A stretch of 64,000 nucleotides of DNA, from the NCBI GenBank assembly GCA_003990705.1, contig AP018318.1, positions 3,785,501 through 3,849,500 on the forward strand, in the 5' to 3' direction. Origin of the DNA: Nostoc sp. HK-01 (lineage in GTDB: Bacteria; Cyanobacteriota; Cyanobacteriia; Cyanobacteriales; Nostocaceae). Both the position numbers and the translations under genes were made by a program. Below are positions 26,831-36,813 of this stretch, piece by piece (within the stretch, counting starts at the first letter, position 1; each line of letters begins with the position of its first letter). The notes under the pieces are model-generated. The model had not been told where the DNA came from. It did no database searches and worked only from the letters and a program-made list of their open reading frames with translations.

Positions 26831-28303
26831 GCTATCATTTTCAGGATACTGCCAAGAATAAGCAAAATGGCTGACTCCCGCTAGTTGAGGCGCAAATTTG
26901 CGTAATGCTTGCATTTGGGCTTCTAGTGATGGGCGAGTGGTGGTTGATTGTCCCCAAGCCCCTGCCAAGGCGGGAATAATTTGTGTCCCTGGTTTTGCCG
27001 CACTGATCACCCGTTGCACTTGGTTTGTAATACAACTAACATCACTGCAAACTGCATAGGCCATAGCGTGCCACTGCAAGTTACTGGGAAATCTATCCCA
27101 AGGTTGCAAGCGGGAATCATAACCTTGTCCCACCATTTGATTACCATCTGGGAAAAATACCACTCCCGATGGAATGCCTACTTGCTGTGCTGGATAACTG
27201 GCTAAAGCGACAAAATCTAAGATGCCTTGCATAGCGTGGGCAACCATCAATTGCCAGAGTTCAACTTGCAAAGTTGGTTGTCTGTCGGCAGCTGGTAAAA
27301 GTGACTTTTGCTGTGGTGGCGGAGTCCTACCTTGCCACATCGGTTCCCCTTCTTGGGGATAAAGTTTATCGACTTGATCGATATCTGCTACGGTGACGTA
27401 TCCCTTCATAAGGAACCGCCGCATCAAATCTAACCCTTTATTATTCAACGCCCGACGAAATAAAGCTTCTTGCGTAGCTGGGGTAAATAGCCATAAATCA
27501 GTGACTTTTGTCGCAATTGAATCAGTACCGGTTTGTCTGGGATAACGCACATAATCAAATAGCAAACCATCTGGTCGACGACGTAGCACTTGCTGCACCA
27601 TCTGGAAGTAATCGCGTTTGGCCTGCATGTTGTAGGGGTCAATAAATACTTGGGAACTGTTTTCTACAACATATAAGCTGGTTTGTCCTTTACCATTCCG
27701 AGCGATCGCTGGTTCTCGATCTGCACGTTGGGCATAGGTATAGCCAAAATTGGTAGTAAACATCCAAGAATAAACCTTTAATCCCCGTTCCCGCCCTTTT
27801 TGAATGGCGATGGAGAGTAAATCAATCTTTTCTGTTCCAGGTGTACGCACTACAGAAGGCCAAGCTGTGGGGTTATCGGCTGCGGGTAGTAGTACTTGCC
27901 CATCATAAAAGGTTTCTATATAAATTTGGTTATAGCCACGATTGACCATGCGATCCATAATTTGGTCAATTAACCCTGGTTGAATGTCACAGGGATAAAG
28001 ACGCAACCAAACAGCTTGAATTTTTGGCCAATTACGACTGCGACATTCTTTTAAATCTTGGGCGTGTTGGCGTATTAATTGCTGGTAGCGGCTTTGAGCA
28101 TCGCGATCGCCTTTTAGTGCCAACAAACGTAATTTTTCTTTTGTTTGCGCTGCTGTGGTCGATAACAGGCAATCTTGTTTGACTTGCGCTTGTACTGGTT
28201 GGCTGATCAAGTTAGGCATTAACAGGCTACTGCTAAAAATCACAGCGAACAAGCGTTGCCAGAATAATTTTGCTTTGAAATGTTTTGCGGGACGGTGAGA
28301 CAT
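26804..28303 (-). CDS. GHL10-type glycosidase-like secreted protein
   Basis: Exported glycoside-hydrolase-like family 10 protein. ATG at 28303 is preferred over an upstream GTG at 28330 and gives 499 aa. A signal peptide (hydrophobic AVIFSSSLLMPNLIS, cleavage after PVQAQ) leads into a TIM-barrel domain: WLRLYPCDIQPGLIDQIMD, YNQIYIETFYDGQ, GLKVYSWMF, and LLFDYVRYPR near the likely catalytic acids. Natural substrate unknown. Its final eight codons and stop are part of a perfect 27-bp repeat whose second copy lies 677 bp away beyond the toxin-antitoxin genes. Confidence 0.85.
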   Translation of the reverse strand: MSHRPAKHFKAKLFWQRLFAVIFSSSLLMPNLISQPVQAQVKQDCLLSTTAAQTKEKLRLLALKGDRDAQSRYQQLIRQHAQDLKECRSRNWPKIQAVWLRLYPCDIQPGLIDQIMDRMVNRGYNQIYIETFYDGQVLLPAADNPTAWPSVVRTPGTEKIDLLSIAIQKGRERGLKVYSWMFTTNFGYTYAQRADREPAIARNGKGQTSLYVVENSSQVFIDPYNMQAKRDYFQMVQQVLRRRPDGLLFDYVRYPRQTGTDSIATKVTDLWLFTPATQEALFRRALNNKGLDLMRRFLMKGYVTVADIDQVDKLYPQEGEPMWQGRTPPPQQKSLLPAADRQPTLQVELWQLMVAHAMQGILDFVALASYPAQQVGIPSGVVFFPDGNQMVGQGYDSRLQPWDRFPSNLQWHAMAYAVCSDVSCITNQVQRVISAAKPGTQIIPALAGAWGQSTTTRPSLEAQMQALRKFAPQLAGVSHFAYSWQYPENDSDRKFCRLR

Positions 28304-28530
28304 ACCTGCAAGGTAGATGTACAAATTCACAGGAATTGGGTATTAGTGTGTATCAATTGTTATAGTCGAAAAATAAGGGCTTGGAAGCCTAATTTGGAAG
28401 ACTGCCAAAACCCCATTACTGTTGCTAGATTTTTTTTAGGTTCTTCTATTCAGCAATGCCGTAATATCCACAGGTATTTCTCAGAGGTAAAATTTTAAAC
28501 TCAGATATAACTTGGTAAAAATAAATAAAT

Positions 28531-28562
28531 CAAGAGTCCAAAGTAATAACTCTGGACTCTTG
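28531..28562 (-). terminator. psb27 terminator
   Basis: Ten-bp perfect stem CAAGAGTCCA / TGGACTCTTG with a 12-nt loop, followed on the minus strand by a T-rich run (GATTTATTTATTTTT). It lies 26 bp beyond the psb27 stop codon. Confidence 0.85.
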
Positions 28563-28587
28563 ACTTTGAAAAAATATAACGGAATAG

Positions 28588-28989
28588 TTAAGCACCACGC
28601 TTTAATGCAGACTCTACTTGCTGAAACTCCTGTTCTAAACGGGTTTTCAGCTTTTGAGGAACTGGACGGTTTGGGTAAGAACTGTAGTGTCCCGCCAGAG
28701 AGTTGAGGGCGGTACGCATGGTTGTAAAAGAACTTAAACCCGAAATCGAACCAGCCCGTTGATAGCGGGCAGAAAAATCGTTTATTTTTTGACGCGCATC
28801 TGCCTGTAGTTCTGCTCTATCTGGTGAACTTTCAGATACTTCTAGGGCTTTTCTCAAGGTACTGACTACAGTCAATGTGTCTTGACGATAGTCCCCCGAC
28901 AAACTATCAGGACTAGAACAGCCAATTAAACCAATGGCTAAAACCAAAACTAAGGCAAGCAGACGCGACCAATAGCGTTTCATAAGCAT
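28588..28989 (-). CDS. psb27: Photosystem II assembly lipoprotein Psb27
   Basis: A 133-aa thylakoid-lumen lipoprotein that binds CP43 during photosystem II assembly and repair and delays assembly of the oxygen-evolving complex. Signal sequence with lipobox LIGC (Cys24). The mature part is the four-helix Psb27 bundle, with YRQDTLTVVSTLRKAL, DFSARYQR and YPNRPVPQKLKTRLEQE as conserved blocks. ATGs at 28989 and 28983 are both possible. It has its own terminator and appears monocistronic. Confidence 0.96.
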   Translation of the reverse strand: MLMKRYWSRLLALVLVLAIGLIGCSSPDSLSGDYRQDTLTVVSTLRKALEVSESSPDRAELQADARQKINDFSARYQRAGSISGLSSFTTMRTALNSLAGHYSSYPNRPVPQKLKTRLEQEFQQVESALKRGA

Positions 28990-29054
28990 TATCTGAAACT
29001 ACACGTAAATCACCGTCCATCCTATCTTGGATTGGTATCTTGGGGATCATGAGG

Positions 29055-29086
29055 AAAGTCAAAAGTCAAAAGTCAAAAGTTAAAAG
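29055..29086. repeat. Heptanucleotide STRR (GTCAAAA)n
   Basis: Four copies of GTCAAAA with one variant, directly followed by the palindromic repeat at 29087-29152. Confidence 0.85.
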
Positions 29087-29152
29087 GAGCCAGTGCGTTG
29101 GGCGGCTCTGCCGACTTGTTCGCCGAAGGCGTTCCCGAAGGGTAGCAACTGG
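29087..29152. repeat. Palindromic dispersed repeat, intergenic copy
   Basis: Arms GCCAGTGCG and GCAACTGGC surround CCGACTTGTTCGCCGAAGGC. It is the same element as at 14302-14372 inside the ATPase frame. Confidence 0.8.
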
Positions 29153-29155
29153 CGT

Positions 29156-30313
29156 TCAAAAGTAATATAATTCTCTACTCAGCACTTTTTGATAGAGAGT
29201 ATCGCGTTGTTGATAAGGTCGTTTTAAAGATGCGATCGCATTTTGCAAACTTTCCACTTCCATACAAGTTCCACCCACAGCACCCGCCATTGTGGTAATG
29301 TGTTCTTCCATTAAAGTGCCACCAATATCATTGCAACCCCAAACTAAAGCTTCTTTCGCCCCAGCTAGTCCCAACTTTACCCAACTTGGTTGATGATTAG
29401 GAATCCAATTCCCTAAGTAAATCCGGGCTACAGCCCCTAATAACAAAGCATCAGCTAAGATTGGTTGATCGCGCCCCACTCGACGGCGTAAGGATTTCGG
29501 CGCTTCTTGACCAACAAAGGGTAAGACAATAAACTCGGTAATTTTTGCTGGATAGCCTTGATTAATGGCAGTTTGTTGCAGCGATCGCAATTTTTCTAAA
29601 TGACCAATTTGCTGTTCTGGGGTTTCGATATGTCCCGATAGCATGGTGCTAGTGGTGGGTAAACCTAATTTATGGGCTGTGGAGACAATTTCTAACCAAG
29701 TAGCTGTGTCAATTTTCTCTGGACACAATACTTTTCTGACTTCATCATCTAACACTTCGGCGGCTGTACCTGGCATAGAACCAACACCAGCATCACGCAA
29801 AGCCGCAATCACAGTTGCATAATCTAACCCATCAAGTCTGGCGATAAACTGCACCTCTTGGGGCGAAAAGGCGTGTAAATGAATGTGAGGAAATGCTTGT
29901 TTAATAGTTGCAACTAATTTGAGGTAATAAGGTAAAGATTTACCGTTAATCTGGGCTTGGGGGTTTAATCCACCCTGCATACATATTTCTGTCGCCCCCC
30001 GACGAACTGCATCTTGTGACTTTTCTAAAATTTGCCCCCAATCTAACCAATAAGCACCCGCATCACCATCATCTCTGCGGAATGCACAAAAACTACAATG
30101 CTGTTCGCAAATGTTAGTAAAGTTAATATTGCGGTTGATGATATAAGTTACAGTGTCACCTACCTGATTGTAGCGGAGTTGATTGGCGGTGCTACGAATG
30201 GCGGCGATCGCCTTGGGGTCAGTTTGTTTTAACAACGCTACCCCCTCTTGAGGAGATAAATCGTACCCCAGTAAGGCACGCTCAAGAATGTTTTCAATAG
30301 AAGTGTTTATCAC
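29156..30313 (-). CDS. cofH: FO synthase subunit 2, CofH
   Basis: Radical-SAM enzyme (385 aa) that, with CofG, makes 7,8-didemethyl-8-hydroxy-5-deazariboflavin, the antenna chromophore of cyanobacterial photolyases and the F420 precursor. The [4Fe-4S] cluster motif [10 protein letters not shown] places cysteines at 69, 73 and 76. Other family blocks: [20 protein letters not shown] and [12 protein letters not shown]. The start is GTG at 30313. CofG is not in the window. Confidence 0.95.
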   Translation of the reverse strand: MINTSIENILERALLGYDLSPQEGVALLKQTDPKAIAAIRSTANQLRYNQVGDTVTYIINRNINFTNICEQHCSFCAFRRDDGDAGAYWLDWGQILEKSQDAVRRGATEICMQGGLNPQAQINGKSLPYYLKLVATIKQAFPHIHLHAFSPQEVQFIARLDGLDYATVIAALRDAGVGSMPGTAAEVLDDEVRKVLCPEKIDTATWLEIVSTAHKLGLPTTSTMLSGHIETPEQQIGHLEKLRSLQQTAINQGYPAKITEFIVLPFVGQEAPKSLRRRVGRDQPILADALLLGAVARIYLGNWIPNHQPSWVKLGLAGAKEALVWGCNDIGGTLMEEHITTMAGAVGGTCMEVESLQNAIASLKRPYQQRDTLYQKVLSRELYYF

Positions 30314-31374
30314 AATTAATAGCTAAAACTTATAAAAATACTTTTGACTGTTGTGCTGGCTGTTGGTTTAAGTCTATAGCTTTTATTAAGCCCTATTTCG
30401 TTGCCTCTGGGGATTAAATTTTTTATCATTAAAAATCTCAGCTTAATTACTTAAGAAAATTTGCTAATCGTAAAATTACTTATCATTACTAATTTTATGG
30501 CTTTTAGGCAAAAATTCAGTAGATTTACGGAAACGATTTATGGGTTCTTCAGGTAGACTCTATTAACTCCTGAGTTATTACCTACTTAGTTTTACATAGT
30601 AGTATTAATTCTGTAATTACCTAATCTTTGCACCTACTCGTTAGGTGCATTTGTTTTCTCAGTGATTTACTGATACCAGCCCCATAAGTCTGAGGGATGC
30701 AGGGGAAAAATCACAGGGTTAGGGAAGGGTACAGGTTTTGATAAAGCTGCGATCGCAGTTGCTAATATCTGGAATTTTTGGATGTATTTTAAACTGAGTT
30801 AGCGCTTCACTGATATAAAATAAGCAAACTTAAATTTACAAATCAAGTCAAAATAGCAATAATTTAACTTATACATGGTGCAGCTATGAAAGTTTTGTTG
30901 GGATTGCAATCACAATTAAAAACTGAAAATTAGAGAATTGCTTTTTTAAAGTTTTCAGTAAATTTTATTTTAAAAAAGTTCACAATACTCATCTATGACA
31001 ACCACCGTTAAATGAGCATTTTTTGCCAAATGCCTCAGCATTTGTCATGCTACATCTATTCCCCTACACATATAGTAGAATTTTATATTTTCATTCTTTA
31101 GCTCATCGTATCCGGAAAGTTACAGAAGCAGTTTAAGTATAACGCAATAACAGAAGTTGTTGGCAAATTGGCATGACAACTTTTACTATTACAGTTTTTA
31201 ATTTAGTAATATTTTGATTAACTTCTATTGAAGCAGGAGATTTGGCGACTACATAGAACGCTGGGTTCAACCTTAAACTTATCTAGCGTGATATGGAAGT
31301 GAAATAAGCACGTTTTTTATTGATTTATTTAGCAAATTATATAAATCAACTTCAGCCCAATAACTTTTTTAAGT
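30314..31374. other. Long AT-rich intergenic region with a gene relic
   Basis: About 1.06 kb with no intact gene. It contains a decayed copy (30749-30933) of a junction found downstream at 34018-34184, and a CAAATGC/GCATTTG hairpin near 31027-31045. The rest is AT-rich sequence without recognised signals; the promoter for the glycosyltransferase at 31375 must be in its right part. Confidence 0.7.
30749..30933 (+). pseudogene. Relic of a GT2-GtrA gene end and the next gene's start
   Basis: Homologous to 34018-34184 at roughly 85-90% identity by eye and without gaps over the first ~140 bp. Residues IWNFW..FKLS, then a TAG where the intact gene has Trp, then the native stop (30821-30823). The 62-bp spacer to an ATG (30886) is the same length as between the intact genes, and the ATG opens a frame that starts MKVLLG and stops after 15 codons. 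Most differences are A here versus G in the intact copy. Confidence 0.85.
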
Positions 31375-32778
31375 ATGTTGACAAAAGCTATTCCTCAAAA
31401 AATATTTGTTACTGTTTTTATCTTGATTGCTCTCCATGTAACACCAGATGGCGCTCAAAACGCTCGTTACACTGATGCCATTCAATCACTTGTTGATTTT
31501 GGCACCTTTGCACTTCAGCCAGGATATCGTTCTCATATTGATATCCTACAAGTTAAAGACCATTTTTATGCCGTAATTCCGCCTGGAGTACCGATTTTAT
31601 TGTCGCCTTTATATTTTATTTATCGAAATTTAATGAATTCCCTAGGTGTTCCTGTAAGTGAATCTTATTGGGCTGGGTTTACCATGCTTTCTAATATTAC
31701 TATCATGGCTCCTTTGTTGGGAATTGTAGCTGTAATGATGTTTAAAATACTCAAAAGTTTTACAGGAGACCTGATTAAAAAACTGTGGTTAGTGTTTATT
31801 TTTATCTTTGGTTCTTTAAATTTCTTTTATTCAACTAACGGGATTTGGAGTCATGCCTATACAATGTCATTTATTTTTATAGCTTTTTACCTTATTGTTA
31901 AGCAAAAAAATAGTTTTTTAATTGGTTTATGTCTCGGCATGGCTCAAATGCTTGATTATATTGCCATATTGCCAATCTTTCTTTTATTAGGTTTTTGGTT
32001 GTATGTAAATCTGAAAAATAAATCAAAAAATATTTTTCAAAAAATAATTTTAATTGGTTGTGGATATTCAATATTTTTAGCTATTATTCTGTACTATAAT
32101 TATTCAATTACAGGTTCAATATTTACAACACCTAATTCACTTTTCTTTAAGCAATTAAGTCAAGCTAAAGAAGGTAAAAATTTAGCTCACGCCTTTTTTA
32201 AATTGCCTACGCTTGAAATTTTATGGGGATTAACATTTAGCCCTTATAGAGGAATTTTTCTCTATTTTCCTATGACATTTCTTTTTGTTATCTCTTTACT
32301 AAAAAATAAAACTATAAAAAACAGCGTATGTTTATTTTCGGGGATATTTGTTTTATGTGTATTAATTTATAATTCTACTTACTATGCCTGGTCTGGTGAT
32401 GTCTGCTTTGGCCCCCGGCATTTAGTAGTTGCTACACCGTTTATTGTTATTCCAATTGTGTATTGTAAAACTAAATATATTAAAATATTAGGAACTTTAT
32501 CAATTTTCATCAATCTAGCCGGAGTATCAACCAACCCATCTGATAATTTATTGACAAATTTAGTGATGTTTATTTCCAGAGGACTATTTCTCCACTGGCT
32601 AGATTATGGATATAAAACTATATTGCCCACATATTTTAATGTTCATGTTTCTCTAATGACACCTTTCTTTATTTACCTGGCAATTTTTAGTTTAATTTAC
32701 ATAATTTGGCAACCACTAATTAAAGAGTACCAAGTAACCCAAAGTCTAAACATGCAAGAAAAGCTACAACAGTATTAA
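31375..32778 (+). CDS. Polytopic membrane glycosyltransferase-like protein (GT-C)
   Basis: A 467-aa membrane protein with about ten hydrophobic helices. An early luminal loop with TPDGAQNARYTDAIQSLVD and a VIPPGVPILLSPLY motif recalls GT-C enzymes that use polyprenyl-phosphate sugars, but no family signature is decisive. The gene is visibly more AT-rich than its neighbours, with long A/T runs, and sits between a duplicated junction relic and the GT2 gene, which suggests later insertion. It probably works with the two following genes on envelope glycan or lipid glycosylation. Confidence 0.65.
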   Translation: MLTKAIPQKIFVTVFILIALHVTPDGAQNARYTDAIQSLVDFGTFALQPGYRSHIDILQVKDHFYAVIPPGVPILLSPLYFIYRNLMNSLGVPVSESYWAGFTMLSNITIMAPLLGIVAVMMFKILKSFTGDLIKKLWLVFIFIFGSLNFFYSTNGIWSHAYTMSFIFIAFYLIVKQKNSFLIGLCLGMAQMLDYIAILPIFLLLGFWLYVNLKNKSKNIFQKIILIGCGYSIFLAIILYYNYSITGSIFTTPNSLFFKQLSQAKEGKNLAHAFFKLPTLEILWGLTFSPYRGIFLYFPMTFLFVISLLKNKTIKNSVCLFSGIFVLCVLIYNSTYYAWSGDVCFGPRHLVVATPFIVIPIVYCKTKYIKILGTLSIFINLAGVSTNPSDNLLTNLVMFISRGLFLHWLDYGYKTILPTYFNVHVSLMTPFFIYLAIFSLIYIIWQPLIKEYQVTQSLNMQEKLQQY

Positions 32779-32856
32779 GGATTACCACTAAAGCAATATA
32801 TGCTGACTAAATCTCATCTCTTGTTAGTTATGTTTTTCCCCAATTGATTTAGCTCC

Positions 32857-34092
32857 ATGAGAAATAACCAAAATAATACATTATTAACAGTGCCATCTGG
32901 CAATTTACAGATTCCAGAATTTCCGCCTCAGAATGTAACAACAGACAAGACAAATATTTATTTCTCTCTAATAATTCCCACTTATAAAGAGCGTGACAAC
33001 ATCGCCAAGGTCATCAAGATTCTATGCGAACTGATAGAGGAATTTATCTCAGAAGATTACGAGCTAATTGTGGTAGATGATGATAGTCCAGACCGCACTT
33101 GGGAAGTAGCGCAATCAATGATGGCAGAATATCCTAACTTGCGGGTGATGCGTCGCCAACAAGAACGGGGATTATCTTCAGCAGTTATCCGCGGGTGGCA
33201 AGCTGCTAGGGGGAGTGTTTTAGGCGTAATTGATGGAGATTTACAACACCCGCCAGAAGTGTTGGCGCAGCTGTTACGTGGTATTGCACAGGGCGCAGAT
33301 TTGGCTGTGGCGAGTCGTCATATAGAAGGTGGCGGTGTCAGCAGTTGGAGTGCTGTCAGACGTTTTTTGTCTCGTGGCGCTCAAGTGTTGGGTTTGATTT
33401 TCTTACCTGGGGTATTAGGGAGAGTTTCTGACCCGATGAGTGGTTATTTTATGGTGCGTCGGAGTTGTATTGCAGGTGTAACGCTTAATCCTGTAGGCTA
33501 CAAAATTCTCCTAGAGGTGATTGGACGGGGAAATGTAGGAGAAATCGCAGAGGTTGGTTATGTATTCTGCGAGCGCCAAGAAGGTGAAAGCAAAGTGACA
33601 TGGAAACAATATATAGAATACTTACATCACTTATTGCGCTTACGGCTAACTACAAAACAGGTGGGACAAAAATCTTCTTTTCCCATTAGTCGATTTCTCC
33701 GCTTTGGCTTGGTCGGACTAAGTGGGGTATTTGTGGATATGGCAATACTTTATCTACTTAGCGACCCAACGACTTTAGCTTTACCCCTAACACGTAGTAA
33801 AATTATTGCTGGTGAAATTGCAGTTTTTAATAATTTTTTGTGGAATGATGCTTGGACATTTGCTGATGTGAGTCAGAGACAGCAAGAATGGCATCATCGT
33901 CTGAAGCGGTTTTTGAAATTTAATCTTGTTTGCTTGGCAGGATTGGGAATAAATGTGTTGGTGTTAAATTTAGTGTTTAATTTTGTGATTCCCAATCGTT
34001 ATATTGCTAACTTAATTGCGATCGCAGTTGCGACTGTCTGGAATTTTTGGGTGAATTTAAAACTGAGTTGGCGCGTCACTGATGTGAAATAA
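32857..34092 (+). CDS. DPM1-like GT2 glycosyltransferase fused to GtrA
   Basis: A 411-aa fusion. The N-terminal GT-A domain (about 35-265) has FSLIIPTYKERDNI, the nucleotide-sugar motif VVDDDSPDRTW and the metal/acceptor motif DGDLQHPPE, typical of polyprenyl-phosphate mannose/glucose synthases. The C-terminal GtrA-like domain (about 280-405, four helices) is thought to move the charged polyprenyl-phosphate sugar across the membrane. Probable product: a polyprenyl-phosphate hexose used by the neighbouring membrane transferases. The next gene starts 62 bp later. A broken copy of the 3' end lies at 30749. Confidence 0.9.
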   Translation: MRNNQNNTLLTVPSGNLQIPEFPPQNVTTDKTNIYFSLIIPTYKERDNIAKVIKILCELIEEFISEDYELIVVDDDSPDRTWEVAQSMMAEYPNLRVMRRQQERGLSSAVIRGWQAARGSVLGVIDGDLQHPPEVLAQLLRGIAQGADLAVASRHIEGGGVSSWSAVRRFLSRGAQVLGLIFLPGVLGRVSDPMSGYFMVRRSCIAGVTLNPVGYKILLEVIGRGNVGEIAEVGYVFCERQEGESKVTWKQYIEYLHHLLRLRLTTKQVGQKSSFPISRFLRFGLVGLSGVFVDMAILYLLSDPTTLALPLTRSKIIAGEIAVFNNFLWNDAWTFADVSQRQQEWHHRLKRFLKFNLVCLAGLGINVLVLNLVFNFVIPNRYIANLIAIAVATVWNFWVNLKLSWRVTDVK

Positions 34093-34154
34093 GCGAACTT
34101 AAATTTACAAATCAAGTCAAAATAGCAATGAGTTGACTTGTAAATGGCGCGGCT

Positions 34155-35942
34155 ATGAAAGTTTTTTTTGGGAGTGCATCAAAATTTTACAAACATATTA
34201 TCCTGTTTTTCTCTGCCTTTGCTAACCATCGCGTGCCTTTAGCAGACGAAACTTCTCCCTCAAACCCGATAGCGGGGAATTGGCATTTTGTGACCAATAG
34301 TCGCTGGTTTCATCCTTTGCTGTTATTGCTGTGGTTGATGATTGGTCTGGGTTTGCGTTTAACTAATTTAACAGCCAAACCCCCTTGGACTGATGAATTT
34401 TCGACTTTAGTGTTTAGCTTGGGGAATAGTTTTTTACCAGTACCCTTAGACCAAGCGATCGCACCTGATATTTTATTACAACCATTGCAACCCCAAGCAA
34501 GTGATACTATCCAAGATGTTTGGGCGCACTTGAGCCATGAAACCAATCATCCGCCACTGTATTTTTTCTTAGCTCACTGGTGGATGCAGTTATTTCCGAC
34601 ACAACAAGGTCTAGTTTCATTATGGGGCGCGCGATCGCTCTCGGCAATTTTTGGTGCTGCATCAATTCCCGCCATCTATGGTTTAGGCTGGCTAACTTTT
34701 CGTTCTCGCTTGATTGCACATATCGCTGCTGCCATCATGGCGGTATCACCTTACGCTATCTTTCTCGCACAAGAAGCGCGTCATTACACTTTGGCAATTT
34801 TGTGGGTAATTGCATCTTTTGCTTGCTTAATTATCGCTACGCGCCACATCCAAAATCGGACACAATTACCCATCACCACAGCACTAGCTTGGGTAGTTAT
34901 TAATGCTTTCGGGATTGCAACCCATTACTTTTTTGTTCTTACCCTTGGTAGTGAAGCCTTAGTTTTAATTTTCCTCGCTTGGCGACAAAGTAATTTTACA
35001 TCTCCACCGTGGCGGCGGATTTATGCGGTTGCTGCTGGTACTGCTGTCTCAGGAATAGTTTGGGTACCAATATTTTTACAGAATAATTATGGTGATAAAT
35101 TAACAGATTGGATACAACAACCGCGCCAAGGATTTGAATGGTTAAACCCATTTTTTCAGGCTTTTGCAGCTTGGGTAACAATGCTTTTCTTGCTCCCCAT
35201 CGAATCACCACAGTTAGCAATTATTTTAATTTCTGGGCTGGTGATGTTGATTTTCTTTATTTGGTTTTTACCAATATTTATCCGCGGCATCAAAGTTCAA
35301 TTACAACGACCAGAAACTCAGGTTTTATGGGGAATTATTTTAGCGGCGATCTCTTTATTTTTTGTCTTTACTTATTTTTTAGGAATTGATTTAACTAGAG
35401 GCGCTCGTTATAACTTTGTGTATTTTCCCGCCGTCATTCTTTTACTTGGGGCAAGTTTAGCAGTTCGTTGGCAAACTCAGGAGAAAAATTATAAAATCAC
35501 AGGCAAACAAGCTTTAGCAATAATTTGGCTCATGGGATTTTGTAGCGCAGTAACTGTGATTTGTAATTTAGGCTATCAAAAATACTATCGCCCTGATTTA
35601 TTTTTACAACTTATCAGACAAACATCTCAAGTTCCAGTCGTGATTGCAACTACTCAAATTACCCATGTTCAAATGGGTGAAATGATGGGTATTGCTAGAG
35701 AGTGGAAAATTCAAAATACGCCATCAGCATCACTCCAGTTTGTCCTTGCACATCAAGACCAAGACCCGAATACTTCTACAAATACCCTCAATAATATTTT
35801 AAAAAACCTACCAAAACCCTTTGATTTGTGGTTAGTAAATTTCCGCGCACCCACAGCAGCAGAAACAGAAAAATGTCTTGCTGAAACTAAATCTCTACCA
35901 GCAGTCAACGGCTACGAGTACAAAATTTATCATTGTCAATAG
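34155..35942 (+). CDS. GT39/PMT-type membrane glycosyltransferase
   Basis: A 595-aa integral membrane protein with about 11-13 helices and a large extracytoplasmic loop. The first-loop motif PPWTDEFSTLVFSLG contains the Asp-Glu pair expected of GT-C catalytic centres; HETNHPPLYFFLAHWWMQL is a typical RgtA/PMT acceptor-loop block. It probably transfers a sugar from the polyprenyl-phosphate donor made by the preceding gene. The ATG at 34155 is plausible, since the relic at 30886 preserves the same start context. Confidence 0.85.
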   Translation: MKVFFGSASKFYKHIILFFSAFANHRVPLADETSPSNPIAGNWHFVTNSRWFHPLLLLLWLMIGLGLRLTNLTAKPPWTDEFSTLVFSLGNSFLPVPLDQAIAPDILLQPLQPQASDTIQDVWAHLSHETNHPPLYFFLAHWWMQLFPTQQGLVSLWGARSLSAIFGAASIPAIYGLGWLTFRSRLIAHIAAAIMAVSPYAIFLAQEARHYTLAILWVIASFACLIIATRHIQNRTQLPITTALAWVVINAFGIATHYFFVLTLGSEALVLIFLAWRQSNFTSPPWRRIYAVAAGTAVSGIVWVPIFLQNNYGDKLTDWIQQPRQGFEWLNPFFQAFAAWVTMLFLLPIESPQLAIILISGLVMLIFFIWFLPIFIRGIKVQLQRPETQVLWGIILAAISLFFVFTYFLGIDLTRGARYNFVYFPAVILLLGASLAVRWQTQEKNYKITGKQALAIIWLMGFCSAVTVICNLGYQKYYRPDLFLQLIRQTSQVPVVIATTQITHVQMGEMMGIAREWKIQNTPSASLQFVLAHQDQDPNTSTNTLNNILKNLPKPFDLWLVNFRAPTAAETEKCLAETKSLPAVNGYEYKIYHCQ

Positions 35943-35971
35943 TCAGTTCTTTTCCTCCGCTTACCTTAGCG

Positions 35972-36580
35972 CTACTCTGCATTAAAAAACTCCGGTACAC
36001 CCACAGACGATAAACCTGCGATCGCCCGTAAATTTTGACAGCGAATTAACTCCGTAAAATTTAACCCAGAACCTCCTTCTATTTTGGCTACGGCTTCAAT
36101 TGCAGATAGTAAATGTTGCGCCGCTTCAGCTTCTAAATAACCCCGACGTTGGGCTACTTTAATGGCTGCTATATCAGCATTTAACTCCGACTCTGATGAT
36201 TTGTTACTACGCCAAATACGCAAAGCGGCGATCGCACTTAATCCCCCAGCCACCGCCACACCCACAGCATCTGACTGCGACGATTCAATTAATCCAGCCA
36301 ACAATCCCAGCAGCACGACACCTTGATCAATATTTGGTTTAAACCATTTCACCCCAATTAACCAGCTAACCTTCTGCAACAGCAGTAAATCTCGTTGTGG
36401 TTTGGTTAAGCGCCCCCACAAGTCAAAATTAATGTATATCGGTCTATCTTGATTCCAAGGCAAGGGAAAAGTAGCATCAATGACCTTGGCTTGCTGTGGT
36501 TTACTGACTATTTTGGTCGTCATTCTCCCAGAAGCCGGCATCACATCTAATAACCGACGAATTTCCGCATTTGGTTCCAT
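35972..36580 (-). CDS. DUF3318 family protein
   Basis: A 202-aa cyanobacterial protein resembling DUF3318. N-terminal RRLLDVMPASGRM, a central block FPLPWNQDRPIYINFDLW, then two hydrophobic stretches (about residues 103-130) and a helical C-terminus. The pattern recalls membrane-associated proteins with a peptidase-like scaffold, but no HExxH is present. Function unknown. ATG at 36580 is supported by the conserved start of the family. It is convergent with the glycosyltransferase at 34155. Confidence 0.8.
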   Translation of the reverse strand: MEPNAEIRRLLDVMPASGRMTTKIVSKPQQAKVIDATFPLPWNQDRPIYINFDLWGRLTKPQRDLLLLQKVSWLIGVKWFKPNIDQGVVLLGLLAGLIESSQSDAVGVAVAGGLSAIAALRIWRSNKSSESELNADIAAIKVAQRRGYLEAEAAQHLLSAIEAVAKIEGGSGLNFTELIRCQNLRAIAGLSSVGVPEFFNAE

Positions 36581-36661
36581 CTTTGTGTTCTTTGCGCCCT
36601 ACTCTGCGAGAAGCCGCTTACGCGTCTATGTGGTTCGTTGTTCTGAAAAATTGAGAGGTTC

Positions 36662-36694
36662 AGATACCCGAATTCTCAAAGAATTCGGGTATCT
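36662..36694. repeat. 15-bp perfect palindromic hairpin
   Basis: Arms AGATACCCGAATTCT (36662-36676) and its exact complement (36680-36694) with a CAA loop. No T-tract follows on either side, so it is more likely a mobile palindromic repeat than a terminator. Confidence 0.85.
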
Positions 36695-36813
36695 CGTCCT
36701 TTACAGAAATTAAGAGTTGTAAAAAAACAGACGTATTTATGAAAATACTAGATAAACAGATCTATATTAATTCGGGCTGATATGCTGCCTGCTGAGATTA
36801 AATTTTAAATTAC

